Origin: an uncultured Porphyromonadaceae bacterium
Lineage (GTDB): Bacteria > Bacteroidota > Bacteroidia > Bacteroidales > Muribaculaceae
DNA length: 5,210 nucleotides
Assembly (NCBI GenBank): GCA_947176285.1
Contig: CAMWQF010000224.1
Location: forward strand, 1-5,210
Reading direction: 5' to 3'
The position numbers and the translations under genes are program-made. Shown here one piece after another: positions 1 through 5,210 of the stretch (position 1 is the stretch's first letter; every line of letters begins with the position of its first letter). A model generated the notes under the pieces. The model saw only the letters and a list, made by a program, of their open reading frames with translations, was not told where the DNA came from and searched no databases.

Positions 1-342
1 ATCGATTTCTGGGCCACTTGGTGCAAACCTTGCGTCCGCGAACTCAAGGCTATCGCTGATGTCTACGATGAATGGGTAGAGGAAACCGGTGTCAAGATTT
101 ATGCTGTTAGCCTTGACGAGGCTCAGAACGAACAGCGCGTAAAACCATTTGTAGAAAACAAAGGATGGGAATATGAAGTGCTTCTTGATCCCAACGGCGA
201 TTTCAAACGTCAGCTCGGAGTCAGCGATCCTCCTCACGTGTTCGTAGTAGACGGTGAAGGGAATATCGTTTGGAACCATCAGGGTTACGTTGACGGTGCT
301 GAAGAAGAAATTATCGAGGCTGTCAAGAAAGCTATGAAATAA
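1..342 (+). CDS. TlpA-like thioredoxin-fold protein, 3' part only
   Basis: The reading frame is open from base 1 and ends at TAA 340-342, giving 113 visible residues; the start and any signal peptide lie upstream. It opens on the strand before the active site (IDFWATWCKPC), with redox cysteines at visible residues 8 and 11. The helix after the active site, the central VSLDE strand and the cis-proline segment DPPHVFVVD (second Pro at visible residue 78) follow in the usual TlpA/AhpC-TSA order, and the protein ends in a lysine-rich helix. Family knowledge: such proteins are membrane-anchored or periplasmic disulfide reductases re-reduced by DsbD/CcdA-type transporters, which fits the dsbD gene downstream. 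The next gene starts 19 bp later, so co-transcription is likely. The residue before the cis-Pro is itself Pro and the residue after it is His, where PTT is usual. It could be a short TlpA of roughly 160-190 residues or the C-terminal domain of a longer protein; the window cannot decide. Confidence 0.93.
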   Translation: MDFWATWCKPCVRELKAIADVYDEWVEETGVKIYAVSLDEAQNEQRVKPFVENKGWEYEVLLDPNGDFKRQLGVSDPPHVFVVDGEGNIVWNHQGYVDGAEEEIIEAVKKAMK

Positions 343-361
343 TCGAACTGACCTAAAAAAG

Positions 362-2200
362 ATGAAAAGAATAGTCATTCCATTCTGCTCCCTTCTTTTA
401 GGATCAACCGGCATGATGGCAGAAAATTCTGCCGATGCTACTGCTGTTGAAGTGCAGGATGTCAATACTTATGTGGAGGGAGAGCAAAGACTCTCCTCTA
501 CTTATGTGGAAGGAGTTTCAAAACGTCCTTCTACATTTGTTTATGATCCTTCCGCCCCAAAAGATGAAAATGCATGGTGGAGAAAAATCCGAGCAAACGG
601 CTCTATCCAGTCCGAATTCCTTATCCCTTACAGTCTTAAGGGAGAAAAGACAGGTGAATATGAGAAAGATGTGCTCAACAATACATACTTCGATCTTACC
701 ATCAACGCGCCTTACGTTTCAGTCGGTGCTCGTTTTCAATGGGCAAAATGGCCACTTCCCGGCTATGATAAAGGTTTCGGCGGTTGGGGCGTCCCCTATA
801 TCTGGGCAACCGGCGGATATAAATGCTGGCAAGCCACAGTAGGCGATTTCTACGAGCAATTCGGGTCCGGACTTATCCTGCGCACTTATCAGGAACGCTC
901 TCTTGGAGTTGACAATGCCATCAGAGGAGCGCGAGTAAAGGTAAACCCTGCTAAAGGCGTGCATCTTACAGCATTAGGCGGCAAACAACGACGCTACTGG
1001 GAATGGAACTCTTCATGGCTTTGGGGTGCAGATGCAGAATGGACACTCAACGAGACTTTCAAGGATAAGTTTAACAAGAATTTCGGTGTAACCCTCGGTG
1101 CTTCTTATGTAGGGAAACACGACAAAGACGAGAAGAGGAAAGTCACACCTTCGGAGAGCCTTGTACCTGAGCCAACCCCCGGCTACAACTATTTCCTTAA
1201 TCTTCCGAAAAATATCGCAGCTTTCGACGGTAGGGTAAAGATGAGGGTTCATGATTTCAATTTCCTGTTGGAATACGCCACGAAAAATAATGACCCGAAT
1301 ACACTCAATAATTTCACTTATCGCCGCGGTGAGGCAGTGTTGCTTTCCGGCACTTACTCAAAAAGCGGATTCTCCGCTCTTCTTCAGGCAAAAAGAAGTG
1401 AGAACATGGATTTCCGTTCAAAGAGAGTGATAGAGGCTGACTATCTACTCAGTTCGACTGTCAACCATCTGCCGGCCTTCACCTTGACCCAGACTTTCGC
1501 ACTTGCAGCGATGTATCCTTATGCTACACAAGCAGACGGGGAATGGGCTTTCCAAGCCGACCTGAGATACCTATTTAAGAAGAAAACTGCGCTCGGAGGG
1601 AAGTATGGCACAAACGTGCGCCTCAGCGCAAGCTATATTTCAGGACTTGACTACAACAAACCGGCTGGCGCATTACTGGCAGATCGCGAACCGGGAACTA
1701 ATCAATATAGTGCTCCATTCTGGAAAATAGGCTCCCTTTATTATGCCGACCTTAACTTTGAACTCAATAAGAAGGTCTCCAGAAAATACCAGATGACGAT
1801 CTTCTACATGTTCCAAAAATACAACCAGACAATCGTAGAAGGACATGGCGGCATGGTGACGAGCAATATATTCGTATACGAAGGTCAGTGGAAAATGGCG
1901 AAGAAAGCGCAACTTCGATTCGAAGCGCAATATCTGCAGACTAAGCAAGACAGAGGCGACTGGTTGGCAGGTCTTGTTGAGGTGTCGTTTGCTCCTCACT
2001 GGATGATAACCTTGACCGACACTTGGAACAGCACTCACAATGACAATTATTATTCAGCCCTTGTGACATATAATCTTAAGGCTAACCGATTCACATTCGG
2101 CTATGGACGAGTGAAGGAAGGCTACAACTGCTCAGGCGGTGTATGCCGTTGGGTGCCGGAGACAAAGGGTTTCAACATAACTTATAACTATACTTTCTAA
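362..2200 (+). CDS. DUF6029-type outer-membrane beta-barrel protein
   Basis: 612 residues from an ATG preceded by the A-rich stretch CCTAAAAAAG, normal for Bacteroidota; no Shine-Dalgarno. The signal peptide has a KR n-region and a hydrophobic core, with likely cleavage after MMA (residue 20). Residues 21-70 are a polar segment with an 11-residue imperfect repeat (TYVEG at 36-40 and 47-51). The rest alternates polar and aromatic/hydrophobic residues like a beta-barrel and ends in Tyr-Thr-Phe, the C-terminal aromatic signal of barrels inserted by the BAM machinery. The segment at 161-192 (GDFYEQFGSGLILR, then an RSLGVDN-RGARV block) is what I recognise as the DUF6029 signature. Cysteines are few: C9 in the signal peptide, C155, and a pair C590/C595 (CSGGVC) in the last hairpin. 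Function unknown. Its place among three thioredoxin-fold genes suggests a link to thiol chemistry or to a lipoprotein complex with the next gene. The barrel call is strong; the family name rests on remembered motifs. Confidence 0.88.
   Translation: MKRIVIPFCSLLLGSTGMMAENSADATAVEVQDVNTYVEGEQRLSSTYVEGVSKRPSTFVYDPSAPKDENAWWRKIRANGSIQSEFLIPYSLKGEKTGEYEKDVLNNTYFDLTINAPYVSVGARFQWAKWPLPGYDKGFGGWGVPYIWATGGYKCWQATVGDFYEQFGSGLILRTYQERSLGVDNAIRGARVKVNPAKGVHLTALGGKQRRYWEWNSSWLWGADAEWTLNETFKDKFNKNFGVTLGASYVGKHDKDEKRKVTPSESLVPEPTPGYNYFLNLPKNIAAFDGRVKMRVHDFNFLLEYATKNNDPNTLNNFTYRRGEAVLLSGTYSKSGFSALLQAKRSENMDFRSKRVIEADYLLSSTVNHLPAFTLTQTFALAAMYPYATQADGEWAFQADLRYLFKKKTALGGKYGTNVRLSASYISGLDYNKPAGALLADREPGTNQYSAPFWKIGSLYYADLNFELNKKVSRKYQMTIFYMFQKYNQTIVEGHGGMVTSNIFVYEGQWKMAKKAQLRFEAQYLQTKQDRGDWLAGLVEVSFAPHWMITLTDTWNSTHNDNYYSALVTYNLKANRFTFGYGRVKEGYNCSGGVCRWVPETKGFNITYNYTF
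467..565 (+). repeat. 33-bp imperfect in-frame tandem repeat in the barrel gene
   Basis: Units at 467-499 and 500-532 both begin ACTTATGTGGA[G/A]GGA (14 of 15 bases identical) and then diverge. They encode TYVEG-EQRLSS and TYVEG-VSKRPS, 6 of 11 residues identical. A third block, 533-565 (TFVYDPSAPKD), keeps the spacing and the T-aromatic-V start but little else. The repeat sits just after the signal peptide, before the barrel proper, so copy changes of 33 bp would stay in frame. It may be an old duplication or a short binding repeat; the third unit is doubtful. Confidence 0.5.
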
Positions 2201-2202
2201 TG
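2198..2202 (+). promoter_or_regulatory. TAATG stop-start overlap (translational coupling)
   Basis: The TAA of the barrel gene (2198-2200) shares its last A with the ATG of the lipoprotein gene (2200-2202). There is no Shine-Dalgarno motif before this ATG, so initiation probably relies on ribosomes terminating on the upstream frame. This would keep barrel and lipoprotein output in proportion and is the clearest operon evidence in the window. Confidence 0.75.
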
Positions 2203-3039
2203 AAAGCATCTCACATTACTTTTGGATTATTACTTCTTGCGGGAATTGCCACAAGCTGCGACAATATTTCGGAAGATGACAGATATTATATGGCAGAAAA
2301 AACTCCGGTAAGCCGGAATCTGCTAATCATGGAGTTTACCGGCAACAAATGCATCAACTGCCCTTTGGGAGCTGCAGCAGTAGAAAAGATAAAACATGAT
2401 GCAGGTGCTGACAAAGTTGTTTCCGTAGGACTGCATCCGGAAGGAAATATCAATACCATTCCTATGATCACATATCATCCGAAACCCGGTACTCTTCAAA
2501 ATTTCACTTGTAAAGAGGCAACCGAGATTTTTAAATACTACGGAAGTCCAAATGGTTTTCCGACAGCTATATTCAATGGTCTTAAATCATCAATGTCTTC
2601 CGACTACGGAAATTGGATGACTGATGCAGAGAAAGCTTTCGAAGAACCTTCATATGTGATGTTGGATGCTGAGTGCGATTTTGATGATTCTTCTCGCGAC
2701 CTTACAGTGAATTATAAGGTAGGATTTAGTGATGATCTTAATGAAAGCATCAGTATTGCCGTTTGGCTTGTAGAAAACAATATACTCGGCATTCAGCAGA
2801 TGCCGGGAGGCAAGGTAAATGAAGATTACGTGCATAATCATGTGCTTCGTGCCTCTCTAAACGGAACGTGGGGTGAAAATATAGGTAAGACTTTCACTTC
2901 GGCTTCCGTAGTGACCGGCTCAGCGTCTATGACAATTCCAAATAATTGGGTTGCCGAGAACTGCGACGTTGTGGTCATTGCATTCCAAGACAACGACAAA
3001 TATGTGCAGCAAGTGATTTCTGTCAACGTGATTAATTGA
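2200..3039 (+). CDS. Omp28-related outer-membrane lipoprotein with thioredoxin-like CxxC domain
   Basis: 279 residues. The N-terminus is a lipoprotein signal peptide: K2, a hydrophobic core, and lipobox ATSC with the lipidated Cys at 20. The mature start C-DNISEDD is acidic, loosely like the Bacteroidota lipoprotein surface-export signal, so surface display is possible. Residues 41-127 look like a thioredoxin-like domain: the strand LLIMEFTGNK, the CINC motif (C51, C54) followed by Pro, and a cis-Pro-type segment GFPTAIFNG (P121). Residues about 150-279 form a beta-rich C-terminal domain carrying the DYVHNHVLRA segment (209-218) and GTWGE, which I recognise from Omp28-family proteins. Other cysteines are C104, C159 and C255. 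The family is named after a Porphyromonas gingivalis outer-membrane protein; its biochemical role is not settled to my knowledge. The ATG overlaps the barrel stop and the dsbD-type gene follows 17 bp later, so it is a plausible outer-membrane thiol protein fed directly or indirectly by DsbD, or a partner of the barrel. Confidence 0.9.
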   Translation: MKASHITFGLLLLAGIATSCDNISEDDRYYMAEKTPVSRNLLIMEFTGNKCINCPLGAAAVEKIKHDAGADKVVSVGLHPEGNINTIPMITYHPKPGTLQNFTCKEATEIFKYYGSPNGFPTAIFNGLKSSMSSDYGNWMTDAEKAFEEPSYVMLDAECDFDDSSRDLTVNYKVGFSDDLNESISIAVWLVENNILGIQQMPGGKVNEDYVHNHVLRASLNGTWGENIGKTFTSASVVTGSASMTIPNNWVAENCDVVVIAFQDNDKYVQQVISVNVIN

Positions 3040-3056
3040 GAAATACTTTTATTGAT

Positions 3057-5108
3057 ATGAAAAGACTAACAATATCATTTTTACTGGGGCTGTACGCTTT
3101 GATTATAGGCGTGACCGGAATTTCGGCTGATGCAGTGAAATGGGATATCAAACTTGTCGGTGACGGCACTGATTCTCCCAAAGTAGTTGCTACTGCAACC
3201 ATCGATGCCGGTTATCATCTCTATTCCATTGACAATCCCGCCGGAGGATCTAATCCTCTTGTATTCTATTTCGACACCAAGGGATGCGAGACAGTTGGCA
3301 CTCCTACCGCCGACCATCCATATACAAAGGAATTCGACGATACTTTTGAAGTAGACCAACACTTCTATTCCAACAAGGTGACCTTTACACAGAAACTGAA
3401 ACCAACAGCAGCAAGTTATTCAGTAGACGTAGAAATCAAAGGCCAGGCTTGCAATGACTCAGGATGTACACAGGTGTTTGGAGCAAAGAGCCTTACCGGG
3501 AAAGCACCTGTAGCGTCTGTAAGTGAACTTCCTCAGCCAAAAGCAGTAGCAGAAGAAACTCCTTCCGAAGAAAAAGCGGAAATAATAGCAGAAGAAGTTG
3601 ACTCCCTACATAAAGCAGACGGACCGCTCGTGCCTGGAGCCTTGACTCAAGGAGATGTCACAAAAGCCGGATGGTGGAATAATGTTGAGGCAGAACTGCG
3701 CGCTTTTGAGACAGATGCTCCTGAAGCCACAACAAGCTTGCTCTATATATTTATAGCAGGATTTTTAGGTGGACTTATCGCGCTTGTGACCCCATGTGTA
3801 TGGCCAATGATTCCAATGACTGTATCATTCTTCTTGAAGCAAAATAAAAAGAGCCGCAAAAAGGCTATCCGCGATGCTGCCACTTATGGAGGCTCCATTA
3901 TCGTGATATACGTGCTTCTGGGATTGGCTGTAACTATTATTTTCGGAGCCTCGGCACTCAATAATCTTGCCACAAACGCCATCTTCAACATCATCTTCTT
4001 CTTGCTTCTTGTGGTGTTTGCCATCTCTTTCATGGGAGGCTTTGAACTCACACTACCATCAAGCTGGACCAACAAGATGGACTCCAAGGTAGATGCCACT
4101 ACCGGCATGCTTTCCATCTTCTTCATGGCATTCACGCTTGTATTGGTCTCATTCAGCTGCACCGGTCCTATCATCGGCACTCTTCTTGTAGAAGCCGCAT
4201 CCACTAGCAACTTTGTTTCTCCGGCTGTCGGAATGTTCGGTTTCTCGCTTGCGCTTGCCCTCCCCTTCACACTCTTCGCCATGTTCCCGACCATGCTCAA
4301 TAGTATGCCGAAGAGCGGAGGATGGATGAATACAGTGAAAGTTGTGCTTGGATTTCTTGAACTTGCCCTTGCCCTCAAGTTCCTATCTGTTGCTGACCTT
4401 GCATACGGATGGAGAATCCTCGACCGCGAGGTGTTCGTAAGCCTATGGATTGTGATATTTGCACTTCTTGGCGTATATCTACTCGGCAAGATCACTTTCC
4501 CGCACGACGATAAGGTTGAAAAGACAGGAGTTACTCGTTTCATGCTCGCATGCATCTCATTTGCATTTGCCATCTATATGCTTCCGGGACTTTGGGGAGC
4601 ACCTCTGAAGGCAATCAGCGCCTTTGCTCCGCCTACGTATACGCAAGACTTTTCCCTCTATGAAGGAGATGTGCATGCAGTGGTAGACGACTATGAGGAA
4701 GGCATGGAACTCGGACGCAAACTTGGGAAACCGGTAATGCTTGATTTCTCCGGCTACGGTTGCGTGAACTGCCGAAAGATGGAGGCTGCTGTTTGGACAG
4801 ATCCGGATATCAAAGCCACTATCGACAACGATTATGTGCTTGTCACCCTGATGGTGGATGAGAAGAAAGCCCTTCCCGAACCTATCAAGGTCACAGAGAA
4901 AGACGGCACGCAGCGCACTCTCCGCACTTATGGCGACAAGTGGAGCTACTTGCAACGCTCTAAGTTTGGCGCTAATGCCCAACCTTTCCATGTATTGGTT
5001 GACAATGACGGTAATCCTCTTGCGCCCGCCTTTGTCTATGAAGAGGATATCCCGGGCTATAAGAGATTCCTGAAGCAAGGGCTTGACAACTACTCCAAGA
5101 ATAATTGA
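3057..5108 (+). CDS. dsbD: DsbD-type thiol:disulfide interchange protein (protein-disulfide reductase)
   Basis: 683 residues. It passes electrons from cytoplasmic thioredoxin through the inner membrane to periplasmic thiol proteins. I chose ATG 3057 because it gives a clean signal peptide (MKR, hydrophobic core, cleavage near ISA/D at 24). A TTG at 3036 would add seven residues, overlap the previous gene and place a polar stretch in front. Order: alpha-like domain about 25-150 with C132/C137 (CNDSGC); an acidic Glu/Ala-rich linker about 160-190; eight hydrophobic helices near 228-250, 278-300, 308-332, 349-372, 388-410, 427-449, 459-480 and 495-517, with redox Cys in TPCVWP (C247) and SFSCTGP (C368); a gamma thioredoxin domain about 545-683 with DFSGYGCVNC (C569, C572) and cis-Pro P643 in QPFHV. 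All six catalytic cysteines are present. It is longer than the roughly 565-residue E. coli DsbD, partly from the linker and partly from extra residues in gamma at about 602-641. The gap to the lipoprotein gene is 17 bp and no terminator follows; the stop lies inside the heptamer array. Confidence 0.95.
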   Translation: MKRLTISFLLGLYALIIGVTGISADAVKWDIKLVGDGTDSPKVVATATIDAGYHLYSIDNPAGGSNPLVFYFDTKGCETVGTPTADHPYTKEFDDTFEVDQHFYSNKVTFTQKLKPTAASYSVDVEIKGQACNDSGCTQVFGAKSLTGKAPVASVSELPQPKAVAEETPSEEKAEIIAEEVDSLHKADGPLVPGALTQGDVTKAGWWNNVEAELRAFETDAPEATTSLLYIFIAGFLGGLIALVTPCVWPMIPMTVSFFLKQNKKSRKKAIRDAATYGGSIIVIYVLLGLAVTIIFGASALNNLATNAIFNIIFFLLLVVFAISFMGGFELTLPSSWTNKMDSKVDATTGMLSIFFMAFTLVLVSFSCTGPIIGTLLVEAASTSNFVSPAVGMFGFSLALALPFTLFAMFPTMLNSMPKSGGWMNTVKVVLGFLELALALKFLSVADLAYGWRILDREVFVSLWIVIFALLGVYLLGKITFPHDDKVEKTGVTRFMLACISFAFAIYMLPGLWGAPLKAISAFAPPTYTQDFSLYEGDVHAVVDDYEEGMELGRKLGKPVMLDFSGYGCVNCRKMEAAVWTDPDIKATIDNDYVLVTLMVDEKKALPEPIKVTEKDGTQRTLRTYGDKWSYLQRSKFGANAQPFHVLVDNDGNPLAPAFVYEEDIPGYKRFLKQGLDNYSKNN

Positions 5109-5207
5109 GAATTGAGAATTGAGAATTGAGAATTGAGAATTGAGAATCGAGAATTGAGAATTGAGAATTGAGAATTGAGAATGGAGAATTGAGAATTTAG
5201 AATGGGG
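5103..5207 (+). repeat. Heptanucleotide tandem array, AATTGAG x15
   Basis: Fifteen consecutive 7-bp units. Units 1-6, 8-11 and 13 are perfect AATTGAG. Unit 7 (5145-5151) is AATCGAG, unit 12 (5180-5186) AATGGAG, unit 14 (5194-5200) AATTTAG and unit 15 (5201-5207) AATGGGG. Unit 1 contains the last Asn codon-stop pair of dsbD (AAT TGA). The + strand is nearly free of C, so it cannot fold into a strong hairpin and is not an intrinsic terminator. Every + frame meets TGA within 21 bases, so it is non-coding in that direction. Such short tandem repeats are prone to slipped-strand copy-number change. What lies downstream is out of view, so any effect on a next gene is unknown. The degenerating last units and the trailing AAA suggest the array ends near 5207. 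Confidence 0.95.
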
Positions 5208-5210
5208 AAA

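Noticed and set aside
478..497. Small inverted repeat: GGGAGAG, six-base loop, CTCTCCT.
   Set aside because: A 6-7 bp stem inside a coding region with no T-run after it. It falls within the codons of the 33-bp repeat and is probably chance; not a terminator or riboswitch.
435..842. A 135-codon + strand frame overlapping the start of the barrel gene.
   Set aside because: It is out of frame with the barrel gene, which has a signal peptide and coherent barrel sequence; the shifted product shows no domain or signal sequence.
3044..3051. TACTTTTA before dsbD, resembling the Bacteroidota -7 box (TAnnTTTG).
   Set aside because: The last base is wrong, there is no TTTG at the right distance upstream, and transcription would begin at about the ATG. 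Operon transcription explains the position better.
3884..4573. A 229-codon minus-strand open frame inside dsbD.
   Set aside because: It lies antisense to the membrane-helix region, whose hydrophobic codons rarely create antisense stops. Its translation is low-complexity and matches nothing I know.
5103..5207. The array as a CRISPR or an intrinsic terminator.
   Set aside because: Units are 7 bp without spacers, and the nearly C-free strand cannot form a GC-rich hairpin.
4557..5210. A minus-strand frame open from the window edge, through the heptamer array, and antisense to the end of dsbD.
   Set aside because: The array has no stop in this minus frame and reads as a simple LNSQFSI-type repeat, and the rest mirrors dsbD in antisense. 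There is no good ATG, no recognisable domain, and the opposite strand holds a clear complete gene.

Overview
The window reads like a Bacteroidales (Bacteroidota) chromosome. The family or genus is not resolvable by eye; a gut Bacteroides/Muribaculaceae-type organism is my inference. The signs are a DUF6029-type outer-membrane barrel, an Omp28-family lipoprotein, the Bacteroidota form of DsbD, starts preceded by A/T-rich sequence instead of Shine-Dalgarno motifs, and moderate GC content.

Layout, all genes on the + strand. (1) 1-342: the 3' end of a TlpA/thioredoxin-like gene with a WCKPC active site; its start lies outside the window. (2) 362-2200: a 612-residue predicted outer-membrane beta-barrel of the DUF6029 type, with signal peptide and terminal Phe. 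(3) 2200-3039: an Omp28-related lipoprotein with a thioredoxin-like CINC motif; its ATG overlaps the previous stop by one base. (4) 3057-5108: a DsbD-type thiol:disulfide interchange protein with the alpha domain, eight membrane helices with both redox cysteines, and a gamma domain with CVNC. (5) 5103-5207: a tandem array of the heptamer AATTGAG that begins inside the dsbD stop codon and runs almost to the window edge. Gaps between genes are 19 bp, -1 bp and 17 bp. I see no internal promoter or terminator, so the four genes very probably form one operon whose promoter lies upstream of base 1. Nothing supports a minus-strand gene.

How the genes could work together: DsbD-family proteins carry electrons from cytoplasmic thioredoxin across the inner membrane to periplasmic thiol proteins. 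TlpA is a natural periplasmic recipient. The Omp28 lipoprotein is a second CxxC protein, probably at the outer membrane. The barrel carries a cysteine pair (CX4C) in its last hairpin. This suggests an envelope-spanning thiol-redox module that serves or matures an outer-membrane complex. The gene families are recognisable; the joint function is inference.

The most unusual non-coding feature is the heptamer array. It has 15 units, 11 of them perfect, and the variants cluster towards its distal end. The same AATTGAG also occurs once at the stop codon of the preceding gene, so an ordinary stop context may have seeded the expansion.
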